Below are positions 5,980 through 13,000 of a stretch of 15,010 bases of DNA, one piece after another (position 1 is the stretch's first letter; each line of letters starts with the position of its first letter). Under the pieces are notes generated by a model. The model was not told where the DNA came from and made no database searches. It saw only the letters and a list, made by a program, of their open reading frames with translations. This DNA is from an uncultured Sphingorhabdus sp. (lineage in GTDB: Bacteria > Pseudomonadota > Alphaproteobacteria > Sphingomonadales > Sphingomonadaceae): contig CALMYW010000041.1 in the NCBI GenBank assembly GCA_937873665.1, forward strand, positions 1-15,010, given 5' to 3'. Both the position numbers and the translations under genes were made by a program.

Positions 5980-8739
5980 ATGGATGCAGGCTTCACGCGG
6001 CCCGTCGCCCGGATCACCGGGGTGAGCCATCGCTATGGCGCCACGACGGCGCTCGGCAACGTGTCGCTCGAATTGCCGAGCGGCCGGATGATCGGTCTGA
6101 TCGGCCCTGACGGCGCCGGCAAGTCGACCTTGCTCGGGTTAATTGCTGGCGCGCGCAAGCTGCAGGCGGGTAGCGTCGACGTGTTCGACGGCAGCATGGG
6201 CTCAGCGGGTCATCGCCGCGCCGTTTGCACACGCATAGCCTATATGCCCCAAGGGCTGGGGAAGAACCTTTATCAAGAGATCAGCGTTGCTGAAAACCTG
6301 TCTTTCTTTGGCACGCTGTTCGGCCTTTCAGCATCCGAGCGAGAAGCCCGAATCCGCAAGCTCACCGCCGCCACCCGTCTGTTGCCTTTCCTGGATCGTC
6401 CCGCCGGCAAGCTGTCGGGCGGCATGAAGCAGAAACTGGGGCTTTGCTGTGCCCTGATCCATGACCCCGATCTGCTAATTCTCGACGAGCCGACGACGGG
6501 CGTTGACCCGCTGTCGCGTCGCCAGTTCTGGGAGTTGATCGCCAATTTGCGCCGCGAACGGCCGTCGATGACTGTGTTGGTCTCGACCGCTTATATCGAC
6601 GAGGCGGCACACTGCGACTGGCTGGTCGCGATGGATCATGGTCACGTGCTGGCGTCGGCAACGATCGAGGAACTGCGCAGCAAAACAGGAGCGCAGGATC
6701 TTGATGCCGTTTTCATCGCGCTTCAACACGGCGGCACGTCTACTCATGAGCAGTTGGTCATCCCGCCGCGCCAGGCGTCGACGCAAGCGCCGGTCATCGT
6801 AGCCAAGGACCTGACCGCGCGCTTCGGGACGTTCACCGCCGTGGACCGGGTCAGCTTCGCGATCGAGCGCGGCGAGATCTTCGGCTTCCTTGGTTCGAAC
6901 GGCTGCGGCAAGACGACGACGATGAAGATGCTGACAGGCCTGCTGGCCCCCAGCGAAGGAATGGCGGAGGTGTACGGCCAACCCGTTGATGCCAACGATC
7001 TCTCGGTACGCCGTAGGGTGGGGTTCATGACGCAAGCCTTCTCACTGTATGGTGAGTTGACGGTGCGCGACAACCTGATGCTCCACGCGCGTCTGTTCCA
7101 TCTCGGCGAGCAGAAGTCGACGCAGCGCACAGAACAGCTCATCACCGAGATCGGCCTGAGCGAATATGCCGATGCGAAGGCCACCTCGCTGCCACTAGGC
7201 TTGCGTCAGCGGTTGTCGCTGGCCGTTGCCATTGTTCACGACCCGGAGTTGCTCATCCTTGACGAGCCGACCTCCGGTGTGGATCCGCAAGCGCGCGACG
7301 AGTTCTGGCGGATTCTGGTGGACTTGTCGCGCAACAAGGGCGTGACGATCTTCGTCTCCACACATTTCATGAACGAGGCGATGCGCTGCGACCGTATCTC
7401 GCTGATGCACGCCGGGCGCGTGCTGGTATGCGATACACCGACACGAGTGATCGAAGCGGAAGGGGCACGCGATCTCGAGGATGCGTTCGTGTCTTGTATC
7501 GAGGAAGCAGAGTCGCAAGCGGCAGGCTCTGCTGCCTCCGCGCCCGCTCCCGTCGTGCCGCTGACCGCATCGGCCGCTGCCGGCTCTGACCAGACCAGGC
7601 ATTTGCCGCCGTTCATGCCGATCCGTCGCCTGCTGGCCTATACGCGTTGCGAGACGCGCACCCTTCTACGCGACCCGGTGCGTCTGGCCTTTGCTTTTCT
7701 TGGCTCTTTCCTGATGCTGCTGATCTTCGGGTACGGCGTTTCCAGCGACGTCAGCAATCTGAGCTACGCCGCCTTCGACCAGGACAACACACCCGAGAGC
7801 CGGGCCTATCTCGCCAACTTCTCAAGCTCCCGGTACTTCACCGAAAAATCCCCGATCCGCAGCAGCGATGAGATGGAGGCGCGGATGAAATCGAACGACA
7901 TCACGCTGGCCATCGAGATTCCGTCCGGCTTCGGGCGTTTGGTCAAGCGCGGCTCCGACTGGCAGGTATCGGCCTGGATCGATGGCGCCAATACCTCGCG
8001 AGCCAGTACGATCGAGGGCTACGTGCAGGCAGCGCACAACCTTTTTGCCGAACAGCGCAGCCGCGAATCCAGCAGTGCGGTGGCAACAGGCCCGAGTACG
8101 ACCATCCTCGTGCGCAACCGCTACAACCCGACGGGAGAGAGCATCTACGCCATCGGACCTTCAGTGCCCGCCATGTTACTGATGTTGTTCCTGGCTATCC
8201 TGACGGCAGTCAGCGTCGCACGGGACAAGGAAATCGGCACCATCGCCAACTTTTATGCCACGCCGGTCACCCGCCTGGAATATCTGTTGGGCAAGCAGCT
8301 TCCATACATTGGCATCGGTATGATCAATTTCCTGATCATGACTGCCACCGTGCTGTTCCTGTTCGGTGTGCCGTTGAAGGGTAGCGCCATCACGCTGGCA
8401 ATGGGTACTGTCGTGTACGCCGCCGCGGCAACCGGCTACGGCTTGTTTATCTCGTCGTTCACCAGCAGCCAAGTCGCGGCGATCTTTGCCGCAGCTGTGC
8501 TGTCGATGCTGCCGACGATGCAGTTCTCCGGGATGATGCAGCCGGTTTCAACGCTGGAGGGCGGCGCGCGGCTCATGGGCTCGATGTGGCCGACGACCTA
8601 CTACATGCACATGAGCGTGGGCGCTTTCACCAAGGGTCTGAGCTTCACCGACATGCAGACCGACTTGCTTTCGCTGATCGCGTTCCCGCTGGTCTTCGTC
8701 ACCTTTTCGGTGTTGCTTCTGAAGAAGCAGGAGAAGTAG
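5980..8739 (+). CDS. rbbA: RbbA-like ABC fusion: two ATPase domains plus ABC-2 permease
   Basis: Predicted 919-residue inner-membrane protein, close to the 911 aa of E. coli RbbA/YhiH. NBD1 has Walker A GPDGAGKST (42-50), signature LSGGM (145-149) and Walker B LLILDEP (165-171), but its H-loop reads STAY (202-205), without the histidine. NBD2 has Walker A GSNGCGKTT (306-313 region), a degenerate signature LPLGL (404-408), Walker B LLILDEP and a normal STH (460-462). An Ala/Pro-rich linker (about 510-545) leads to an ABC-2 permease of about 370 residues, with one membrane segment near 568-586, a large extracytoplasmic domain and a C-terminal membrane bundle. The ATG at 5980 directly follows the upstream stop codon; GGGGAA lies just before it. 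RbbA was first described as a ribosome-associated ATPase, but the layout here indicates export with the adaptor and the second permease. Confidence 0.9.
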   Translation: MDAGFTRPVARITGVSHRYGATTALGNVSLELPSGRMIGLIGPDGAGKSTLLGLIAGARKLQAGSVDVFDGSMGSAGHRRAVCTRIAYMPQGLGKNLYQEISVAENLSFFGTLFGLSASEREARIRKLTAATRLLPFLDRPAGKLSGGMKQKLGLCCALIHDPDLLILDEPTTGVDPLSRRQFWELIANLRRERPSMTVLVSTAYIDEAAHCDWLVAMDHGHVLASATIEELRSKTGAQDLDAVFIALQHGGTSTHEQLVIPPRQASTQAPVIVAKDLTARFGTFTAVDRVSFAIERGEIFGFLGSNGCGKTTTMKMLTGLLAPSEGMAEVYGQPVDANDLSVRRRVGFMTQAFSLYGELTVRDNLMLHARLFHLGEQKSTQRTEQLITEIGLSEYADAKATSLPLGLRQRLSLAVAIVHDPELLILDEPTSGVDPQARDEFWRILVDLSRNKGVTIFVSTHFMNEAMRCDRISLMHAGRVLVCDTPTRVIEAEGARDLEDAFVSCIEEAESQAAGSAASAPAPVVPLTASAAAGSDQTRHLPPFMPIRRLLAYTRCETRTLLRDPVRLAFAFLGSFLMLLIFGYGVSSDVSNLSYAAFDQDNTPESRAYLANFSSSRYFTEKSPIRSSDEMEARMKSNDITLAIEIPSGFGRLVKRGSDWQVSAWIDGANTSRASTIEGYVQAAHNLFAEQRSRESSSAVATGPSTTILVRNRYNPTGESIYAIGPSVPAMLLMLFLAILTAVSVARDKEIGTIANFYATPVTRLEYLLGKQLPYIGIGMINFLIMTATVLFLFGVPLKGSAITLAMGTVVYAAAATGYGLFISSFTSSQVAAIFAAAVLSMLPTMQFSGMMQPVSTLEGGARLMGSMWPTTYYMHMSVGAFTKGLSFTDMQTDLLSLIAFPLVFVTFSVLLLKKQEK

Positions 8740-8742
8740 CCC

Positions 8743-9861
8743 GTGCCGAGCCTGATCAACATCTGGTGGTTGGGAACCAAAGAGCTCAAGGAGCTCATCA
8801 AAGACGTGACGATGATGCTGTTTATCGTCTGGTCGCTCGGCGTCAGCGTCTACACGCAGGCCAGTGGTAGCGGCGAGACTGTCAACAACGCAGCTATCGC
8901 AATCATCGACGAAGACCAGTCGCAGCTATCGCGCTCGATCATCGACCTCTTCTACCCGCCGTACTTCCAGAAGGTCCAAACCATCAGCGCGGCCGAGATC
9001 GATCGCGCGATGGACAAAGGCCAGTTCACCTTCATCGTCGAGATCCCTCCCCGCTTCGAGGCCGACACTCGGGTCGGAAAGAACGCCGAGATCCATGTCA
9101 GCGCCGATGCGACCGCGGTGCAACAGGCCGGCATCGGCACCGGCTACATTCAGAATATCATCTCCCAGGAAGTCACACGCTATCGCCAGGAGATGCAGAG
9201 CTACCGCGGGCTCGATTCCACCCTGGCCAAGCGTCGTGCCTTCAACCCCAACGGCACCCTGGCCTGGTTTAGTGCGCTTGTGGCCCTGACGGACCAACTC
9301 TCGATGCTGATGATCATCCTGACCGGAGCTGCGCTGCTGCGCGAGCGCGAGCACGGGACCATCGAACACCTGCTCGTGATGCCGCTGAGGGCCTCGGAAA
9401 TCGCGCTGGCAAAGGTCTGGGCCAACGGCCTGGCGATCATGGTGGCATTCACACTTTCGCTGCTGCTGGTGGTGCAAGGCGCGCTGCACGTGCCGATCGC
9501 CGGATCTCGCCCTCTGCTGCTGCTGGGCTCGGCGGTCTACATTTGTGCGGCGGCATCGATCGGCATCCTACTCGGCACGATCGCGCGCACGATGGCCCAA
9601 TTTGCGCTGTTGATGATGATGTCGGTCATGCCGATGATGATGTTGTCGGGCGGCATTTCGCCTGTGGAAAGCCAGCCGCAGTGGGTCCAGTACCTCACTT
9701 GGTTCTTCCCGTCACGCCACTACATCAGCTTCATGCAGGGTATCGCATACCGCGGAGCGGATTTCTCGATGGTATGGAGGGATTTCGTCACCATGTTGGG
9801 CATGGGCGTCAGCTTTCTCACGGTCAGCCTGCTCTTGTTCAGACGATCCTTGGCCGGTTGA
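8743..9861 (+). CDS. yhhJ: YhhJ-type ABC-2 permease
   Basis: Predicted 372-residue ABC-2 permease starting at GTG, with GGAG nine bases upstream inside the end of the previous gene; the gap to that gene is three bases. It has an N-terminal membrane segment at about residues 25-42 and a large extracytoplasmic domain (about 45-175). About five further membrane helices follow: the motif LREREHGTIEHLLVMPL lies between the first two and SGGISPVESQP sits in the characteristic C-terminal region. It probably pairs with the permease half of the RbbA-like protein to form the pore. Third and last clearly recognisable gene of the operon. The substrate is unknown; E. coli yhiI-rbbA-yhhJ is only a putative multidrug exporter. 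Confidence 0.88.
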   Translation: MPSLINIWWLGTKELKELIKDVTMMLFIVWSLGVSVYTQASGSGETVNNAAIAIIDEDQSQLSRSIIDLFYPPYFQKVQTISAAEIDRAMDKGQFTFIVEIPPRFEADTRVGKNAEIHVSADATAVQQAGIGTGYIQNIISQEVTRYRQEMQSYRGLDSTLAKRRAFNPNGTLAWFSALVALTDQLSMLMIILTGAALLREREHGTIEHLLVMPLRASEIALAKVWANGLAIMVAFTLSLLLVVQGALHVPIAGSRPLLLLGSAVYICAAASIGILLGTIARTMAQFALLMMMSVMPMMMLSGGISPVESQPQWVQYLTWFFPSRHYISFMQGIAYRGADFSMVWRDFVTMLGMGVSFLTVSLLLFRRSLAG

Positions 9862-9891
9862 TGCCGCACAATCGCGCTGCCGGACGCTCGT

Positions 9892-10245
9892 TTGCTCGGC
9901 AAGCTGCACGCCAGTTCGACAAGAACCGCGCCATCGTCACTGTCGGTAGAGATAGCAGTCGACCCATTCCGAGTAGCCGAGACGGTCAGCATCAAATTTT
10001 CGGCCGCGCAGCCTGGGCTTGCGAAGGGGCTCGGCTTTCCAGGGGGCGCGCTCATCGGTGTTATCGACACTTGGATGCTCGTGCGATTACTGAGCGGGGC
10101 CTCCGACTCGCCGCCCGATCATCTGAATGTTCCTTGGCAAATCTTGGGCTTCATGTGCGCCGGCGCGATTGCCTCGATCATCCTTTCCTTGTTTGCGCAA
10201 AGTGCCTCGACAAAGGATGGGACGGCCCGGGAATTACGCAGCTGA
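9892..10245 (+). CDS. Possible small membrane protein or gene remnant
   Basis: This frame continues the yhhJ-type frame past its stop and has no ATG start with a Shine-Dalgarno; TTG at 9892 is the first alternative start. The last 70 or so codons look protein-like, with two hydrophobic stretches (GGALIGVIDTWMLVRLL and ILGFMCAGAIASIILSLF) separated by a short polar loop. That suggests a C-terminal two-helix membrane fragment. I do not recognise a family. It may be the tail of a gene whose start was lost during assembly of the module. The rest of 9862-10296 shows nothing else I can support. Confidence 0.3.
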   Translation: MLGKLHASSTRTAPSSLSVEIAVDPFRVAETVSIKFSAAQPGLAKGLGFPGGALIGVIDTWMLVRLLSGASDSPPDHLNVPWQILGFMCAGAIASIILSLFAQSASTKDGTARELRS

Positions 10246-10296
10246 ATATGATCGGAAACCGCAATTGCAAGCGACGAATCGTGAGCAGGCACCGCA

Positions 10297-10417
10297 ATGA
10301 ATTCTGCTCGTGAAATCGAAGTTCGTCATTTGCGCTATTTCATAGCGGCGACAGTGTATGGCAGCTTTCGCAAAGCGGGCAGCGCACTTTCGATTCAAGA
10401 ATCCACGATTAGCCGGC
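10297..10417 (+). pseudogene. LysR-type regulator, N-terminal fragment
   Basis: The ATG at 10297 opens a LysR-type helix-turn-helix: VRHLRYFIAA, then GSFRKAGSALSIQESTISRR, the classic DNA-binding pattern ending where IRRLE normally follows. After about 41 codons the sequence switches into the reverse complement of a DUF932 gene and the frame stops at 10441-10443. Only two thirds of the DNA-binding domain remains, so it cannot be functional. It marks the right border of the cargo module. Confidence 0.8.
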
Positions 10418-11045
10418 GTAGAGCGTCGTGGTGTCCTTGGTGATGTCGACGCGCGGATTGTAGACGCCGGTCGACCAGTCGAGGACGCCTGGCACCTTCC
10501 AACGGGTGTCGCCGGTGCCGTTGCCGGCGATGCGCTACACTGCCTCGACCAACTCGTGGTCGTAGATCCTCCCGTTAGTCCGGGTCTGTCACCGCCCGCA
10601 GTTCGACGCGGCCATCATTGGTCTCGAGCGTCTTGATCTGCTCAGCGCGGTGGGAGATCAGGTTATATTGCAGGTTGATGCCGGCGAGCGCGGCGGGGTG
10701 CTGACGCAGGTACGCGGCCGGGGCGCCGACCTGGCTCGCGAGTTGGCCGAAGCTCCAGTGCGTCGGCGCGATGGGCTTGTCGGCGCCCGGCAGGATCAGG
10801 GCGAGCCGTTCGGGGTCGGTGCGGCTGGCTTCGACATGGATGAGCGCGGATTCGACGACACGGGTCCGACTGCGCTCGGTGCGCTCGCGAACGGTCCGGC
10901 CGAGTTCGGGGAGGGACAGATAGCGCTCGTCGTCCGGCCGCGAGAACCACTCCGAGGAAACGCGGCCGATGCGCTCGCCGCGATTGACGTCCACCTTCCA
11001 GCCGCCACGCACGTCGCGCCGGGCATCGCGAACCTGCATGTTCAT
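10413..11045 (-). pseudogene. DUF932 family gene, frameshifted and truncated
   Basis: The first 156 or so codons are intact (WKVDVNRGERIGRVSSEW near the start, then HWSFGQLASQVGAPAAYLR and LQYNLISHRAEQIKTLETNDG) and fit the plasmid/phage DUF932 family. The frame stops at 10575-10577, where one extra A turns the expected Asp-Tyr-Gly-Arg into Asp-stop. One base over, the family sequence resumes (IYDHELVEAV), meets a CAG-to-TAG type nonsense codon (10535-10537), and continues RIAGNGTGDTRWKVPGVLDW up to TTTLYAG before it is cut by the LysR fragment at about 10413-10417. The start at 11045 has GGAG nine bases upstream, behind the shared leader. Three independent lesions make this a pseudogene. DUF932 proteins are typical companions of ArdC and ParB-like genes; their function is unknown. 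Confidence 0.85.
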
Positions 11046-11054
11046 GGGATCAAA

Positions 11055-11155
11055 CTCCATGACGGGTGCCGGAAGACCCTCTCCCGACCCTCAACCCGTC
11101 ACGGAAATCCGGTCCACACTCTCACTCTATTGGGGGTGTTGCGGGGTCTCCCCGC
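11055..11155 (-). promoter_or_regulatory. Nested stem-loop leader (copy 3, DUF932 gene)
   Basis: The outer stem GTGACGGG/CCCGTCAT pairs 11095-11102 with 11059-11066; the U-G pair of copies 1 and 2 becomes U-A and the terminal G-C becomes G-U. The inner hairpin is GGGAG-AGGGT-CTTCC (11071-11085), again five pairs and a five-base loop, with the same nine- and four-base spacers. GGAG (11055-11058) follows, then the ATG at 11045. A perfect 6-bp upstream hairpin GCGGGG-AGA-CCCCGC (11141-11155) is shared with the ardC-like leader. Confidence 0.75.
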
Positions 11156-11228
11156 AGAAGGGGTCGGCCGAGACCTTGGGCTCGGCCGCAGGGGAAGGCT
11201 TTCCCCTCCCGGACCATATCATTCCCAA

Positions 11229-11354
11229 TCAGCGGGTCATTGACTCCCAAATGGCCGGTTCGGAGCTGGCAGCCAGCTCGGCGACGCGGTCTTTGAGGCC
11301 TTTCCCCTGCAGGAACACCCTGATCCAGGACTGCCGCAGCAGCCCGGTTGAAAA
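11229..11354 (-). pseudogene. Possible 3' remnant of an unknown gene
   Basis: Read leftward, one frame gives a protein-like tail of about 41 residues (RQSWIRVFLQGKGLKDRV, then AELAASSEPAIWESMTR) ending in TGA at 11229-11231. There is no start, and the frame is closed just upstream, exactly where the AbiE promoter/operator begins. The amphipathic, non-repetitive composition looks more like a real C-terminus than chance, but I do not recognise the family. If genuine, its 5' part was lost when the AbiE-type operon was acquired. The rest of 11156-11347 shows nothing further that I can support. Confidence 0.25.
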
Positions 11355-11384
11355 CTGTCAGAATATTGCATATATTTCTGACAG
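11348..11384 (+). promoter_or_regulatory. AbiE-type operon promoter and inverted-repeat operator
   Basis: TTGAAA (11348-11353) and TATATT (11371-11376) are spaced by 17 bases, a good housekeeping-type promoter. A perfect 9-bp inverted repeat CTGTCAGAA/TTCTGACAG (11355-11363 and 11376-11384) with a 12-base centre occupies the spacer and start region. AbiEi-type antitoxins are known to repress their own operon by binding inverted repeats in the promoter, and this arrangement fits. Transcription would begin about 11383, leaving a leader of only some 5-12 bases. Confidence 0.7.
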
Positions 11385-11394
11385 GAGAATGGCT

Positions 11395-11988
11395 GTGCAA
11401 AGACTGACCGAGCAGATTCTGGCGCATACCAAGGGCCTTCCCGAGGGCGCTCCGATCGCTGCTAAGAGCTTGCTCCACCTCGGCAATCGCGCCGCGGTGG
11501 ACCAGGCATTGTCGCGACTGGCTGAACGTGGCCGGCTGATGCGTGCCGGGCGCGGCGTCTATCTGTGCCCGGTTTCGAGCCGGTTCGGCGTTCGCGCACC
11601 CTCCGTCGAGAAGGCCGTCGAAGCTCTCGCGAGCCAGCGGGGCGAAGTCATCGTGTCAAACGGCGCCGCCGCCGCCAACGCGCTCGGGCTCACGACTCAG
11701 GTGCCGGTCCGGTCGGTCTATCTGACATCGGGCCGTAGCCGGACGATGAATCTAGGCCAACAGGTCGTCGAGCTGCGGCATGCGCCACGCTGGCAACTGG
11801 CGCTGGCCGATCGGCCCGCCGGACAGGCTGTGCGCGCGCTGGCTTGGTTGGGACCGGAGAAGGCGGAAGCCGCCTTGAAGACGTTGAAGCGCAAGTTGCC
11901 GTCTTCCACGTTCGGCGAACTCGTCGCGGCCGCCCCCCAGCTCCCGAGCTGGCTTGCCAGGACGGTGGGCAAGGTCGCGCATGGCTGA
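11395..11988 (+). CDS. abiEi: AbiEi-like antitoxin / DUF6088 winged-helix protein
   Basis: Predicted 197-residue antitoxin of a type IV (AbiE) toxin-antitoxin pair. An N-terminal winged helix (about 15-55, with SLLHLGNRAAVDQALSRLAE and the ending GRGVYLCP) is followed by the DUF6088-type domain (VEKAVEALASQRGEVIVSNG, then AANALGLTTQVPVRSVYLTSG). In characterised AbiE systems the N-terminal domain binds operator DNA and the C-terminal part counters the toxin. The GTG at 11395 is preferred because AGGAG ends seven bases before it; the in-frame ATG at 11389 lies only one base after AGGAG. The gene overlaps the toxin gene by 8 bp, indicating translational coupling. Autorepression through the repeat just upstream is likely. 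Confidence 0.87.
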   Translation: MQRLTEQILAHTKGLPEGAPIAAKSLLHLGNRAAVDQALSRLAERGRLMRAGRGVYLCPVSSRFGVRAPSVEKAVEALASQRGEVIVSNGAAAANALGLTTQVPVRSVYLTSGRSRTMNLGQQVVELRHAPRWQLALADRPAGQAVRALAWLGPEKAEAALKTLKRKLPSSTFGELVAAAPQLPSWLARTVGKVAHG

Positions 11989-13000
11989 AGCCTTCCTCAC
12001 ATTATCGGCAGGCGATCGGCGCGAGGCCTTGGCCGTCGCTGCCGATCAATCCGGGCGGCCGCCCCATCTGCTGGAAAAGGATGTGTGGGTCGTTTGGACT
12101 CTTGCGACGCTGTTCGGGTCCGACCTTGGCGAGCATCTCGTGTTCAAGGGCGGCACGTCGCTGTCGAAGGCGTATCACGTCATTCGACGTTTTTCCGAGG
12201 ACGTGGATCTCACCTACGACATCCGTGCCATCGCCCCTGATCTGGTAGGCGAGGATGGCGAGGCCCTGCCGAAAAATCGGAGCGAGGAGAGACGGTGGTC
12301 GAAGGCCGTCCGATACCGCCTGCCCGAGTGGGTCAACGGAACGGTTCAGCCTCTTCTTGCCGGTGCGATCGACGCGCAATCGCTGCCCGCGACCCTCAGG
12401 GTCGAAGGCGACAAGCTGTTCGTCGACTATGAAGCGACCTCGGCGGGATCGGGCTATGTGGCTCCGAGCGTGATGCTGGAGTTCGGTGCCCGCTCGACGG
12501 GAGAGCCGGCCAGCCCACGCGATGTGGCGTGCGATGCGGCCGGACTGATCGAAGGCGTCGAGTTTCCAACGGCGCGCCCGCGGGTGATGCATGCCGAGCG
12601 GACCTTCTGGGAGAAGGCGACCGCAATGCACGTCTTTTGCCTGCAGGAACGGCTGCGTGGCGAGCGCTTCGCCCGCCACTGGCACGACGTTGTTCGACTG
12701 GACGATGCGGGCATCGCCACCGTCGCATTCGCCGACCGCAACCTCGCCAATGCCGTTGCCCACCACAAGAGCATGTTCTTCGCGGAGAAAGCGGTCGATG
12801 GCGCGGCCATCGACTATGAAGCCGCTGTCAGCGGAAACCTGCAACTCGCGCCGAATGGTGAGGCGCGCACGGCGTTGGCCATGGATTACGCGCGCATGGT
12901 CGAAGACGGGCTGCTGCTCGAAGACGCCGAGCCGTTTGAGGCGTTGATCGAACGATGCGCAGACATAGCAGAGCGGGCAAACCACGCGGAGAAGGGATGA
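11981..13000 (+). CDS. abiEii: AbiEii-like nucleotidyltransferase toxin
   Basis: Predicted 339-residue toxin of the AbiEii/MenT nucleotidyltransferase group. The active-site pattern is visible: KGGTSLSKAY (56-65) and FSEDVDLTY (71-79), giving the GGTS loop and the acidic pair, with FWEKATAMHVF (209-219) carrying the conserved Glu/Lys. Proteins of this group inactivate translation by transferring nucleotides to tRNA (shown for MenT) or otherwise use GTP; the target here is unknown. The start at 11981 matches the family N-terminus and lies inside the antitoxin's last codons. Its stop overlaps the start of a third gene (ATGA), so the locus was a three-gene operon. No damage is seen and the key residues are present. 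Its likely role is phage defence or element maintenance. Confidence 0.88.
   Translation: MAEAFLTLSAGDRREALAVAADQSGRPPHLLEKDVWVVWTLATLFGSDLGEHLVFKGGTSLSKAYHVIRRFSEDVDLTYDIRAIAPDLVGEDGEALPKNRSEERRWSKAVRYRLPEWVNGTVQPLLAGAIDAQSLPATLRVEGDKLFVDYEATSAGSGYVAPSVMLEFGARSTGEPASPRDVACDAAGLIEGVEFPTARPRVMHAERTFWEKATAMHVFCLQERLRGERFARHWHDVVRLDDAGIATVAFADRNLANAVAHHKSMFFAEKAVDGAAIDYEAAVSGNLQLAPNGEARTALAMDYARMVEDGLLLEDAEPFEALIERCADIAERANHAEKG

Noticed and set aside
9543..10313. 256-codon rightward reading frame across the end of the permease gene
   Set aside because: It starts inside the permease gene in another frame and has Arg/His/Cys-rich composition; the frame at 9892-10245 is the more protein-like one in that stretch.
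10650..11243. 197-codon rightward reading frame
   Set aside because: Antisense to the DUF932 pseudogene and its leader, with no motifs.
12002..12985. 327-codon leftward reading frame
   Set aside because: Antisense to the AbiEii-like toxin, whose nucleotidyltransferase motifs are clear.
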